Shown: piece by piece, positions 33,913 to 44,691 of the stretch
How the letters are laid out: every line of letters starts with the position of its first letter
Position numbering within the stretch: the stretch's first letter is position 1
Source: Paralithodes platypus
Lineage: Eukaryota; Arthropoda; Malacostraca; Decapoda; Lithodidae
Length of the DNA: 64,000 nt
Assembly: GCA_032716605.1 (NCBI GenBank)
Contig: CM064580.1
Coordinates: forward strand, 31,165,684-31,229,683
Direction of reading: 5' to 3'
Notes under the pieces: model-generated
Seen by the model: only the letters and a program-made list of their open reading frames with translations
What the model was told of the DNA's origin: nothing
Databases searched by the model: none
Program-made: the position numbers and the translations under genes

Positions 33913-34057
33913 TGAAGTTTTTTTTTTCTTTGTGAGTGAGGAAGACAAAAGGCGTACTGTATGTGACGAGTGGCTCCCCCAGATTTCAAAGAGTGACAGG
34001 GCCAAAATCAAGGGACTTTCGAGCCAAAATGCCTGAACACATAGTGTTTGAAGCAAT

Positions 34058-34545
34058 TTAACCCTTAATTAGCGGCTCACCACATAAGTCGAGTTAAATA
34101 AAGCTGGACTATGTGGCGGCGCTCGACATAACTCGAGTGGCAATTTCAGCACGTAATGTTGCTGAGAGAGAGAGACAAGTGGTGGCAGGAGAGTAGCGAG
34201 CGTATGACTGCTCCAGACCACCGCGGCGAACATACTGACACGAATCCCAGCTCCCTCCTCCCTCTCTCACTCGCTATATAAGGAATTGTATCGGGAAAGT
34301 GGCTAATTACATGCTTTTTGCACTCGCGTTGCACGGTTATTGCAAGAAAACTAGCCATCATAAAAGGATCGTTATGGTGTCATTCGAAAGCTCTGTTTAT
34401 GCCCTTTCAGGGATAGGTACTTGTTTTACGTTCTGGGTCTTATTTAGGCATGAAAATGATCACGTAAACAGCCCTATTTTGGCTAAAAACACCCCGCTGG
34501 GCCGTACATATAAATAAACCGCATAGGCCGCTCGTAAGGTGTTAA
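34058..34545 (+). mobile_element. TTAA-flanked MITE, family T-B
   Basis: TTAA at 34058-34061 and 34542-34545 flanks the insert within AAGCAAT-TTAA-GTCATAAGATG, a site seen without an insert at about 19520 and 31925. Ends are TTAACCCTTAATTAGCGGC and GCTCGTAAGGTGTTAA. It is nearly colinear with the copy at 40096-40582. The 71-codon minus-strand frame shared by these two copies is explained by their overall identity and does not suggest a protein. Confidence 0.9.
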
Positions 34546-34817
34546 GTCATAAGATGAGGGAAAGACAAATTCTGGGAGAGAGTTCCAGAGCTCAGCTGTT
34601 GAATAGATGAAAGATTGAGAATAACGTTGCACTCTTGGGTTGGCGAGTTGAACAGAGTAGGGGTGAGATTGTGTTGCAAGGCGGGTGCTACGTGCTCTAC
34701 GAAGAGGGGGTGGTATACACTGAGAGAGTTCTGAGGAACACTGATCATTATAATAGCGGTAGAATAGTGGGAGGGCAAAGAGAGAGAGACTGCAGAGAAT
34801 TGGTGAGTGGACGTGAG

Positions 34818-35053
34818 TTAACCCTCTCCGACATATGACGCAATTTTTGAGCCTATTGGGGATACTTTAAAGCCTTTGCTACCATCAGGGGTATTTAGAA
34901 ACCTTTAGTTTAGTTACTTCAACCTCTGCAGTTGTCTTTGAGTTAGCTGTGGGCAGAAAACTAATTTTAGAGAGGTAATTATAATAGTGAGAGAACTCTA
35001 TTTCTTATTGCTAATCTGGCAACCTCTGCGTCATACATGATTAAAAGGGTTAA
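34818..35053. mobile_element. TTAA-flanked MITE, family T-D, 236 bp
   Basis: TTAA at 34818-34821 and 35050-35053; ends TTAACCCTCTCCGACATATG and CATGATTAAAAGGGTTAA, with a shared subterminal ATGACGCA in inverted orientation. It interrupts GTGAG-TTAA-TAAGG, whose empty form GGAGTTAATGAG is present in the JL1 copy at about 19815. No coding. Confidence 0.85.
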
Positions 35054-35069
35054 TAAGGCGGAAGGCTTT

Positions 35070-36512
35070 CTCTTATTCAACCTGTCCCAAAGAAGGGTGA
35101 TCGCTCCCAGCTCTCCAACTATCATCCAATTGCTCTTATTTCTTGCATCTCTGAAGTTTTTAAAACTATTCTTAACTCAAAATTTCTTAAGCATTTATCT
35201 TCTCATAATCTACCAAGAGATCGCCAGTTTGGTTTCCTTAATGGTCGCTCTACTGGTGATCTTCTTGTTTATCTTACTATCTCTTGGTCATTCTCCTTTC
35301 GGGACTTCAGTGAGACTCTCTCTCTATTGCGCTAGACATGTCGAAAGCTTTCGATAGATTCTGGCACAAATCTCTAATTTCCAAACTACCCTTCTTCGGT
35401 TTCTATCCCTCTATCTGTGCCTTTCTCTCTAATTTCCCTTTAGATCGCTCCATAATTACAGTTGTGGACGACCATCACTCACTCCCTCAACCTATCAATT
35501 CAGGTGTTCCTCAGGGTTCTATCCTGTCTCCAATTCTCTTTCTAATATTCATTAATGATCTACTCAACTGTACCTCTACTCCTATCCACTTATATGCTGA
35601 CGACTCTACCTTACATTATTCAACTAGTTTTTCACATCAACCAAGCATGCAAGCTCTCCAAAACAAACATAACGAAGCCATAGCATGCCTATCTTCTGAT
35701 TTATCAATTATTTCTGATTGGGCAACAACAAATCTGGTTACTTTCAATGCCTCCAAGACTCAGTTTCTGCCTCTATCTCTCCATCACAATCTTCCACAAG
35801 ATTATCAACTATTTTTCAACAATACATAAATCAACCCTTAATTTTCTCTCAATATTCTAGGTTTATCTTTTTCATCCGACCTTACTTGGAAAGATCATAT
35901 TTACGCTCTTGCTAAAAACAGCTTCCCAAACGTTTGGTGCGCTCAATCGTCTCTGTAGGTTCTTCACCCCCGCACAGCTTCTTGCTCCGTATCAGGACAC
36001 AGTGCGCCCCTGTATTGAGTATTGTTCGCATGTGTGGGGAGGCTTCGCCCATACCGCACTTCTCGAAAGAATAGAGTCCAAAGCTTTTTGTCTCATTAAC
36101 TCACTTCCTTTTACTAGTTCCCTAGAATCTCTTTCTACACGCCGCAATGTTGCATCTCTCACTCTGCTATCGCTATTACAACAATCTGTGTTCTTCAGAG
36201 CTCTCTGTGCATACCCCCTCCCTTGTGAGGCACTCACCTTTCAGCACAGTTCCAATCTTATTATGTCCAGCTCTCCAAACCTAGAATTGGCAAATTTTCT
36301 GTCTTTCTTCTACTCAATAAATTAACTCTGGAACTCTCTCCGTCAATCAATCTTTCCCTCATCTTATGACTTAAACTGCTTTAAACTTTGTGTGATAAGG
36401 CATTTCGACCCCAACTTCCCTTGAACTCGGCCCCGTCACTCTTTCGGCTTTGGAGGACACACTTGTTACAGGCAACCTGCGTTTTGTCTCCTTCATACAC
36501 ATAGAACAAAAA
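35070..36512 (+). pseudogene. JL1 jockey-like LINE, part 3: RT core to 3' end
   Basis: This continues the element begun at 32163. Visible in order are FNLSQRR (shifted frame), MSKAFDRFWHKSLISKLP at 35338, SGVPQGSILSPILFLIFIND at 35503, the intact catalytic box LYADDSTLHY at about 35593, TNLVTFNASKTQF, and in another frame TVRPCIEYCSHVWGGFAHTA and STRRNVASLTLL. The 163-codon frame 35338-35829 is the best preserved RT segment of this family in the window. The 3' end TTTTGTCTCCTTCATACACA lies at about 36500. Confidence 0.87.
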
Positions 36513-37097
36513 CATATATGGTTCTACTCATATTAACCAAAATTTTTACAGAAGAATAAACTGATCAGCTAACTTTCAAACTATATTATTATATGACACA
36601 GAGAGCATTCAATTTCATCAGTAACTCAAAACACTTGTCCCAGAGTCAAGCCTTGGCAACTGTACAATAAGTGGTATAAAGTTTTATGACAAAATCTGAC
36701 ACGTTCATTAAATATTTTGAAACACTCCCTTTAACCATATTATGCCTAAGCCGGCGTTTTCCCTCATTCATTTCTGTCTCAAGCCCACCATATAGTAACG
36801 TACCAGCTAATAGTGCAGGCGATTGTACATAGTACCTAACAACGTCCCATTTGATTTACTTTATTCCTACATATAACAAAAATCTGATGTTCTCTATTTT
36901 GATTGACTTATAACACTTATAGGCATTGCTGTATGTTGGCCTGAACCCGAAAATCTCGACTATTTCAAGTTGACGTCTGGGAATACGTAAAATAGTAATT
37001 GGAGGTAAGTCTAATAATCTCTCCACGTGTGTAGGCATAGCCTCCACGAGACTATCATCTGGTTCTTCGAGTAGATCTAAGGTTGTATTCCTATTGT

Positions 37098-37260
37098 ACA
37101 TCCTAGCTAATACAGTGGTTAGAGCGGGAGTCTGGCATGCCTGCTGATGCGGGTTCGAAAACATACCAGGCCCAGATATTTTCAGGAGGCTTAAATTCCA
37201 TTAATTGTAAGAAATATTCCCTCAACACCCAACAAGTGTGCCAAGTTCTGATTAAATTGC
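37098..37260 (+). mobile_element. tRNA-derived SINE
   Basis: The plus strand holds an A-box-like TAGCTAATACAGTGGTTAGA (from 37104) and a B-box-like GGGTTCGAAAAC (from 37151), the spacing of a tRNA promoter. The downstream boundary is not clear. The acceptor and T stems do not pair well, so it is not a tRNA gene. Confidence 0.5.
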
Positions 37261-38072
37261 CTGAATAACAATCTGGTTGCAGAGTCAAGTACTGTACAGC
37301 AAACCAACAAATATATACGTGAAATTTTGAATTGGATAACAAGTATATATTTACAAGGTGTTTTCTCCAAGAAAGTAGGTGAGAGAAAAGTTAATTTAAA
37401 TTCTCAAGGAGCTTGGTAGCAGGGCGTATAACTAGAATAACTGTAAGGCGGGTGTTGTGGGAGGTAAAATTATTAAAGTATCGTAAACCAAAAGCAAACT
37501 CACTCAAAAATAATTTAAGTTAGCCTTAGGATTGCAAATATTTAAGATAGGGTGTGGTTTGTTAAATTTGTCTTCTTGGAGCCTAAGAAGGGTTTCAGAA
37601 AGACAGACTTATAGTAACTAATGTGTCCATGCAGCGGTGGTCAGATTTGGTGTCGTGTGTAAGGTAATCGTTTCGCCTGGACTGCAGTCCTTCTCTCGAC
37701 TGCTTCTGGTGACTGGCAGTGGTAAGTGTGACGGAATTGGCCCCGTCTTTGCTGAAATAATCAGGCACGACCCGAATGAGCTACCAAAATCGGGGTTTGG
37801 TGACTCTAAGCAGGAGTGACGGTTTTGGTCACGTAATAGCCGATATGCTGAGGGCTACTTCAATGAATTACTCATTCAGTTAGGTAAATGCAACCAACAG
37901 GGTTGACGGAGTTCCTCATGCCAATGCAGAAATAGTCAGGTGTGACCCGAATTAATTACTCAAATTGGGGATTAGGGCAACTCATAACCAGAGTGATGGA
38001 GTTGCTCATATCTTGTTGGCTGAAGTACTTAAACCTTAACATCACACTATTACCAGAGAGGGAGCTATTGCA

Positions 38073-38447
38073 TTACGCAGGTGAGCTGCCGTCGGAATCT
38101 ACGCTGAACAAGTCATCCAATATTTCCCTCTTCTTGCTCATACTTCGGCTCAGGGCTAAAAGGTTCTGCTCCCTCTCCCCAAGTAATTGGCAGTTGTGTT
38201 TGTCTTGCCCTGGGATCAGTGGAAGTGGCGAGGTGAGAGGGGGCGTGGCAGATGGGCCAGCCTTCTGACTTCCATGGGACCTCGGGGACATGTTTTGGTC
38301 TGCCAGGGCTGTTGCCTTTTGTTGAGGAGGCGGACCACAGATCAAAGATAATGGTATAGGTAAACTTGTGTCCATAAAGGTTAACATTTTTGGTGCGGAC
38401 TCCTTTATTGTGGCGAATCTTGATGTTGGACTCCAAGATTTCAGCAT
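38073..38447 (-). other. Candidate coding segment of unknown origin
   Basis: A 124-codon minus-strand frame has a Ser/Pro-rich first half (SPRSHGSQKAGPSATPPL) and a charged C-terminus (GEREQNLLALSRSMSKKREI, then LDDLFSVDSDGSS). A second frame of 107 codons is open over nearly the same bases, so the open length alone is weak evidence. I do not recognise a family. It could be a retroelement gag fragment, a host exon or chance. Confidence 0.2.
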
Positions 38448-38918
38448 AACAGATATGTTGCTTTGATCAGGTAGAATTTATATCCAAATTCCAAACTGCA
38501 TATCTTTTGCCAGTATTGCAACAAGTGTACTATGGGTATGGATATATCCGAGTGTAAATGAAGGTTTATGACACCAGTGGCACCAATATGGCGGAGGTTA
38601 ACCGATCTCTGTTACTATAAGGTCTCTGGGTAGTATATCATAAACTCAACCCCCTCCCCATCACAACCCCATGTGGTATGTGTGTGGGAGGGGGATGGGG
38701 GGTAGCGGAGGGCCAGGTGAGGGCGGTCTAAAGTGTCAACAGGTGGGGGTGGAGAGGTGGTTGTCATTACAAAACAAATTACTCATGCAAACTAAACCAT
38801 ACCTCATTATCTCCAGCATACTGACTAAGACCAACACATGAAATATAGTTTATATTTTAGGTACACAACAATTTCGCCCCATCGTGAAAGTCACGAAGAA
38901 AGATCAAGCTGAGCCAAA

Positions 38919-39178
38919 ATTGTTGTGACTCCGCAATAAACATTATTGTTGTGACTCCGCAATAAACATTATTGTTGTGACTCCGCAATAAACATTATTG
39001 TTGTGACTCCGCAATAAACATTATTGTTGTGACTCCGCAATAAACATTATTGTTGTGACTCCGCAATAAACATTATTGTTGTGACTCCGCAATAAACATT
39101 ATTGTTGTGACTCCGCAATAAACATTATTGTTGTGACTCCGCAATAAACATTATTGTTGTGACTCCGCAATAAACATT
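38919..39178. repeat. 26-bp minisatellite, 10 units
   Basis: ATTGTTGTGACTCCGCAATA + AACATT repeats ten times almost without variation. Immediately before it, CACGAAGAAAGATCAAGCTG followed by AAAATTGTTGTG resembles a Penelope-type terminal segment, from whose CAATAAA-containing end the array could have grown. Confidence 0.97.
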
Positions 39179-40095
39179 ATTTTAAATATGTCCGTTTAGT
39201 TTTCCATCCTTGTATTCACGGTATTGGATATTAATCTGCTTATACAGATTTACGTTTACCATTTTTGACCTATCCAACTCTTTCCTCTGCCTTCAACTCC
39301 CTTAATATAAAGAAAGATCCTTTCAGCACTCTATGGGAGTGCTAGATGAGAGCTATTTCAGAAGATTTTGGATCGGACATTTAATCTGGAGACGTTTGGA
39401 GGCATTAGCAACTTGGGTGAAACTGATCATCATAATTGATTGAATTATTACACAAATATTATTAAGCTGCCTGCATCTGATGTGTGTTTTTGGACTATCC
39501 CTGTTACATTCCATAAGTTTGGAGATTTTAAGACGATTCACCTAATTTGTTTGCCGATTATAAGACGCTCTACCTCATTGAGGTGTCGAATTATTCTGGG
39601 TGAGCGGTAGCAAATCTGCTATTTCGGGGAAACCAGCCTATGGTCGGGATATTTTTCGATCGCAAAATGTACATATTTATCTAGAAAGGGGTCTGAGGGT
39701 GTATTTTGGTTTTAAGGGGGTTTGGAAAGGCGGTATTTTAAGCATAGGGGGTATATTATATATGTAATGCTAAAATATGGTAAAATAAATCAAAGATTAC
39801 AATAATAATGAAGCAAAATCATTAAAAACGTGGCAGCAGATAGTGTAATGCGGTTTGGTAGGTAAAGACATCATGTAAGACCACCTTTACTGTGCCACTG
39901 GGTGGTTCGTTGGCCTTTACACTAAAAGCGTTATTAAGTACGGCAGTTTTAAGCATTCTTACACTAACGTAACCTATAGTCTGAGTTTCCTTAGTTAACG
40001 ACAAATTGCCATGTTCCATATCGATTATTCGGTTATTAGGAAGATCTTGGAGCAAAATAAGTTGTAAATTATGAATGTCTGTCATTACTAGATAT
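39179..40095. other. Mostly unassigned; contains a core-family element
   Basis: Between about 39540 and 39780 the minus strand carries TCTAGATAAATATGTACATT, GCGATCGAAAAATATCCCGA and CCATAGGCTGG. This is a diverged copy of the core seen at 28590, 29650, 41290 and 45670, with surrounding GAGCGGTAGC and GGTGTCGAATTATTCTGG. Nothing else is recognised. Confidence 0.5.
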
Positions 40096-40582
40096 TTAAC
40101 CCATAAATGTCGGGGCGCAACATAAGTCGAGTATAATAAATCTGGACTATCTGGCGGCGCTCGACATAGGTCGTGTGGCAATTTCAGCACGTAATGTTGC
40201 TGAGAGAGAGAGACAAGTGGTGGCAGGAGAGTAGCGAGCGTATGACTGCTCCAGACCACCGCGGCGAACCTACTGACACGAATCCCACCTCCTCCCTCCC
40301 TCTCTCACTCGCTATATACGGAATTGTATGGGGAAAGTGCCGAATTTCATGCTTTTTGCACTCGCGTTGCGCAGTTGTTGCAAGAAAACTAGCCATCATA
40401 AAAGGATCGTTATGGGGTCATTGGAAAACTCTGTTTATGCCCTTTCAGGGATATATACTTGTTTTATGCTCTGGGTCTTATTTAGGCATGAAAATGATCA
40501 CGTAAACAGCCCTATGTTGGCTAAAAACACCCCGCTGGTGGCTACATATTATATACCGCCTAGGCCGCTCGTAAGGTGTTAA
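40096..40582 (+). mobile_element. TTAA-flanked MITE, family T-B
   Basis: TTAA at 40096-40099 and 40579-40582. Its ends are TTAACCCATAAATGTCGGGG and GCTCGTAAGGTGTTAA. It is colinear with 34058-34545 with scattered substitutions. No transposase. The flanks are unassigned DNA. Confidence 0.88.
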
Positions 40583-40611
40583 GTTTATGTTGAAATAACT
40601 TTAAAAAGTTG

Positions 40612-41030
40612 ACAGAATGAATATAAACACCATTTGAGGAGGAGCACTTTATTGACAATGAATATAAACACCATATGAGGAGGAGCACTTTATTGACAAT
40701 GTTTCGCAGATGACCTTCTTCAGATAACTAACAGACACTAGGTCCTTGGACGCCTTAAGTATCAGTCATGACAGGTGGGGGATGTTAGTGACCTGAAGAC
40801 GATATCTGCGAAACGTTGTTAATATAATGCTCCTCCTCATACGGTGTTTATATTCATTATATTCAAATGTTGTTAATATAATGCTCCTCCTCATACGGTG
40901 TTTATATTCATTATATTCAAACGTTGTTAATATAATGCTCCTCCTCATACGGTGTTTATATTCATTATATTCAAACGTTGTTAATATAATGCTCCTCCTC
41001 ATACGGTGTTTATATTCATTGAAGTTTATA
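40612..41030. mobile_element. Penelope-like inverted repeat with 54-bp tandem amplification
   Basis: On the minus strand the left part reads CTGAAGAAGGTCATCTGCGA and AACATTGTCAATAAAGTG (ending about 40670), with CTCCTCCTCATATGGTGT following. On the plus strand the right part has the same order: CTGAAGACGATATCTGCGAA, ACGTTGTTAATATAATGC, CTCCTCCTCATACGGTGT. The right arm's distal part is repeated four times at exactly 54 bp (starts 40815, 40869, 40923, 40977); the left arm has two partial repeats. The CTGAAGA...GAAACGTTG layout is typical of Penelope terminal repeats. The open frames here arise because 54 is a multiple of three. Confidence 0.6.
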
Positions 41031-41846
41031 TATTTGTCCACTAAGTATCGATACCTCAACTGCTAAGGGATTCAATCTCCCGCCAGGTGAAACAAAACAG
41101 ATATTATCTAATTTATTTCACCTATTCAATTTCAATATACAGTATAGGTAATAAATCAAAATATATATTGCAAACCAATATGGTATTGCATGCTGAGAAT
41201 GAATCAAAGGAGACGTGCTGTTGAATCGTAATAATTGAGTTGCATACAAATATCGTACTGGCGGGGTTGAAAGAATCTTGGTGTAATGTTGAAAGAATCG
41301 GCCTTCGGCCGGGACATGTTTCTACCGAAAAATTTACAAATTATTCTAGAAGGGGGATCTAATGGATGTTTTATTTTTAAATTTGATGGAGGTCTACGGA
41401 GGAAACTAGAAAACTAATGAATACATGCAAAAATCGCCAAAAAGTGAAGGGGAAGGGGTTATGTTTACATCCTTATGTTTTGTTAACCCGTGTGTGTCTG
41501 CTTGACTGATAGATATTTGATATAATAATGTCCAGTATTATTTGATATAATACTGTCCAGTATTATTTTACAAACAGTTTAAATATTTTTTGTAACTGCA
41601 TTCCGTATCCTCATAAAATTCAAATTTTACTGATAATTGATTGCACCTTCAACCCATGTAGATTAATAGCCTCTTCAGCCTTCCTTTTCGTTATGCTAGA
41701 CAAAAACAAGCATTTGTGGATTTTTTTAACAGGGAGAAATTAGGAGTTCAATATATAAATACAATAAAATACAAGGCAAGTTATACGATAGGTACAATAC
41801 AATTTTGTTTTTATACAAACAATTAGGTCTCACACAAGGAGACATT
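41031..41846. other. Mostly unassigned; contains a core-family element
   Basis: At about 41255-41470, minus-strand text CCCGGCCGAAGGCCGAT and AATTTTTCGGTAGAAACATG matches the core family, with CGCCAAAAAGTGAAGGGGAA near its other end. A duplicated ATATAATACTGTCCAGTATT-like segment lies at 41519-41565. No gene recognised. Confidence 0.5.
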
Positions 41847-42399
41847 ACACTGTAATTACACTGTAATTGGGCGGGTGCCCGACCCCGAACGGGGTTGAAA
41901 TAGGGGAGCTATCCCCCCGCCAAAGGCGGCTTTCTAGGGCCTTTCCTAGCTGATGCTGAGAGGATTGGGTTCTAGTCATGTGGTGATGGGCTGGTCTATC
42001 AGAGTGAGAACTGAGCGATCTCTGCCATACCCATAGCTTTCTCTGACTGTTCCTTTAACTTATATATTTTCTAGATCTCAAGTGACGGCGTCTTTTCCGT
42101 GGATTGACCTCCCAATCTACCAAGATTGGAAGCCAAAGCGTCACATTTTTCCCTTGCCCCTCAACTTTCTCTTCATAATTGCTGAGGGGCACAGGGCCCT
42201 GGGTGGGGCTTTGGTTTCCCGGGCGTTTCCGCACCCTCCTCAGCTCCCCGCCATGGAGTGGCTTCGGTCACCCAGGCTTTATTGTGGTCAGCAGGGAGGG
42301 TTCTGTGGGGGCACTCGGTTATGGCCTTGGAATTGCTCGGGGCCTTGGGGCTGTTCGGCCAGGCAGCTTGGGGAACAACAACAACAACAACACTGTAAT
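41847..42399 (+). mobile_element. Full-length (AAC)n-tailed SINE-like retroelement with target duplication
   Basis: The element occupies 41868-42389 between direct repeats ACACTGTAAT (41858-41867 and 42390-42399; a third copy at 41847). It ends GGGGAACAACAACAACAACA. The 5' end is rich in small hairpins: ACCCCGAACGGGGTT, TAGGGGAGCTATCCCC, CCGCCAAAGGCGG. It has no clear A/B-box head and no coding; the 110-codon frame across it is not conserved with the copy at 59975. Tail, duplication and the truncated sister copies point to mobilisation by LINE machinery. Confidence 0.8.
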
Positions 42400-43105
42400 C
42401 ACATAAATAAGTAAATCACAGAATACAATAATACTGAAAGTACATCAAGTTGACTTGAGTTAGGGCAGTAGTTAAGTACATGCTTGAATGGGAGTCAAAG
42501 GAAAACGCACAGAATATATCATGGAGATAATTATGGAATTATATCTTTTCGCAGGTTCTTACACTTAAGCAAAGGTTGATTACAAGTACAATAATGTTAA
42601 TGCAATATCTTAACGCAATCAAAATATATGAAAATGGTATTCACAAATATGTTCATGTTAATTCATGGGTATTTGAATTCATAATAATTTAGACGGCCCA
42701 CATCAATATACTGAACTTCCTTTTCCTTCTTTAGCCTGATTGTTAATACTATATATCTTAAAATATCTAGAATGGGAGATTTCACAACAGATATTGTTGT
42801 TCACAGTAAATTCCTGCTATCAAATATCAATTGATTACATTGATACCAGTGTTCAACTGTAATACTAAGAATAGTAAATAGAGGAAATCAAGGAAAGTAT
42901 GTGTGTAGTGTCTTCTTCAGCTGAAGGGCAAGATAAATTGTCACAAGAAAGGACACTAAAATAGAGAAAACACTGTTAATTTCGCTTCCGTGATTTTCCG
43001 GGTGTAGGAGGAGGACTTAGCAATTGTTCACTTCTTGTAAGTGTTGGGGACTTTTGTATTGTAATCTGCATTGGGGATTTATTGGACAGTCTCACACCAC
43101 ATCCT
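42400..43105. other. Unassigned AT-rich sequence
   Basis: No gene or known repeat recognised. The last 25 bases are one unit of the 69-bp duplication interrupted by the next element. Confidence 0.35.
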
Positions 43106-43592
43106 TTACCACTCAAAGAGCGGGTGGTGGAGTATATTTGACTGTTCCGCCCAGCAGGGGGTTTTACCGTAAACGAGCTTGATTCCGTGCTCGTTTTCAT
43201 GCATAAACAAGAGCCTGAGCGTAATACAAGTATGTATCCCTGAAAGGGCGTTAATTCAGCTTTCCAATGACACCAGAACCATCCTTCTACGATCACTGGT
43301 TGTCCTGCAACGATCGTGTAACCGAAGGGCAAAATCGGTAAAATACGGTAATTTCCTTACATTATTACGTGTGAAACGAGTGAGGGAGGGTGGAGTAGGG
43401 TGCAGTACATCTCAGTAGCTCCACGGCCACCGTGGCGAGCGGTCATGAGGTAACCTACGCTCCTCCCACCGCTCCGCTCTCTCTCAGAGCACATTACATG
43501 CTCAAAATTGAATGCGACTATAGCGGGGCCCCGCCACATAGTCCTTGGTTCTCTTGCCCGGCTATAGCCGGGCACCGCCAGTTAAGGGTTAA
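43106..43592 (-). mobile_element. TTAA-flanked MITE, family T-B, with an empty site nearby
   Basis: The right edge TTAA is at 43589-43592; the left edge is TTAC (43106-43109), a decayed TTAA. The interior matches the copy at 16361-16851 in the same orientation (TGATTCCGTGCTCG, CATGCATAAACAAGAGCC, CCATCCTTCTACGATCACTG). The flanks ATCCT before and GAGTTGTAGAGG after are found joined without the insert at 43654-43674. Confidence 0.88.
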
Positions 43593-44054
43593 GAGTTGTA
43601 GAGGTGATTCTCTGCTCACTGCTGCTGATCTTCTTGGACAGTCTCACACAAAATCCTTTAAGAGTTGTAGAGGGGATTCTCTTCTTAGCAAACTATTGTG
43701 GGGATTGTTCTGATGTCCCTATTTGGTTGCCTGCCATAGTGTTCACTTTGTCTGTGTTTCCCTGTTTGATGATGTTGAGGGTGAGAAGTGCTTGTTCTGG
43801 TTCTGCTACTATTTTGGTGGTGGTAGATGGCATCTCTGTTTGGTGGATAATGGTGCAGAGGCTGTTCCACGCAGGAAGGGCGCTCTGGAGCCTTTGTTAT
43901 TGTGGTGTTTATGTCTTTCTGGCGCGGTTGCTGTGGTGGTAGTGATAGAGGCTATTTTCAATGTTAGTATTACACTTTTCATACAAGAAAATATAATGGG
44001 TAACTTTTAGGGCAGTTTTAAGTACTAATAATACATGTACTGTATGAATATCCC
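43593..44054. other. 69-bp duplication unit and unassigned sequence
   Basis: The TTAA-containing segment GACAGTCTCACACAAAATCC + TTTAAGAGTTGTAGAGG at 43637-43674 repeats the flanks of the T-B insertion, 69 bases further on. From 43690 to 44000 the plus strand has a 112- and a 95-codon frame of hydrophobic, Leu/Val/Trp-rich text with no recognised domain; G/T-richness explains their openness. Confidence 0.5.
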
Positions 44055-44640
44055 TTAACCTCTGGGCTGCGCATAGGGGGTAGTATACACCACACGCCTG
44101 TGCGGAGGTATATACACTGTTTCCTCACTAAAATCATTATTTTAATATAAATATCATTAATACTTATCCATATGCGCCTATTTTACGTTTAATATGAAGA
44201 TAGTAACATGTTACAACAATAAAACAAGTCAGAAAAGTGTTTGGATGGTCAAAATCGCAAATTGAAAGAGAGAGTTTCATTTATCAAGTGTGAACCAGCC
44301 GCTGTCACACCCTCCTCTCTCAAGGGTTGAGGCAGTACTGAGCTATTGAGTCACGCACTCACTGTCTCTACCTTACGTAACAGACACATGAACACACACT
44401 AAGATTGGGTTGGAGATGTTTACACGAAAATATACCTAAGAATAAGGGAATAACAGGGAAAATAGGTGATAATTGAAGGGGGGGGGGGGGAAAGGGGGGA
44501 AGGAGGGGATGTGGAGGAGTGATATGTGGCATGGCCGAGGGGCAAAAACAAAAAAACAAAGTTTCAAGTGCTACTGGGGTGTTTTAAATGTTTGTTTTAG
44601 GCCTAGGATCATAAGAGTCTCCCCTCAATTCCCGGGTTAA
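44055..44640 (+). mobile_element. TTAA-flanked MITE, family T-A
   Basis: TTAA at 44055-44058 and 44637-44640, length 586. Ends are TTAACCTCTGGGCTGCGCAT and CAATTCCCGGGTTAA. It shares CATTAATACTTATCCATATG then CGCCTATT, and GTTTGGATGGTCAAAATCG, with copies at 45904 and (inverted) 60913. A G-run of about 12 lies at 44478. No coding. Confidence 0.87.
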
Positions 44641-44691
44641 CACTACAATATAATGATAAAATAGCACCAGTTTCATTTATTTAGTTATTTT

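Larger units (their letters stand above)
33913..35069 (-). mobile_element. Antisense JL1 LINE 3' fragment inserted in JL1, carrying two TTAA elements
   Basis: A T-run at about 33913-33925 (the poly-A tail read in reverse) is followed by the JL1 3' signature GTGAGGAAGACAAAAGGC. After family T-B (34058-34545), the minus strand encodes the JL1 C-terminus up to 34817. After family T-D (34818-35053), a final short segment AAGGCGGAAGGCTTTCTC ends at about 35069. The plus-strand host JL1 then resumes with ATTCAACCTGTCCCAAAGAA. This is a 5'-truncated LINE of about 430 bp that inserted into a sister copy. Confidence 0.85.
36513..38900. other. Largely unassigned, with one SINE and one candidate coding segment
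   Basis: Apart from the two entries within it, this 2.4 kb shows no recognised repeat. It includes G/C homopolymer-rich DNA around 38650-38760. Confidence 0.4.

Noticed and set aside
18751..37162. tRNA genes at 18751-18818, 21781-21845 and 37104-37162
   Set aside because: A- and B-box regions are present but acceptor and T stems do not pair fully and SINE bodies follow, so they are annotated as SINE heads.
34146..40399. 71-codon frame conserved between 34146-34361 and 40184-40399
   Set aside because: Both lie inside near-identical copies of the T-B MITE. The frame is not kept in the other two copies, and substitutions do not avoid amino-acid change.
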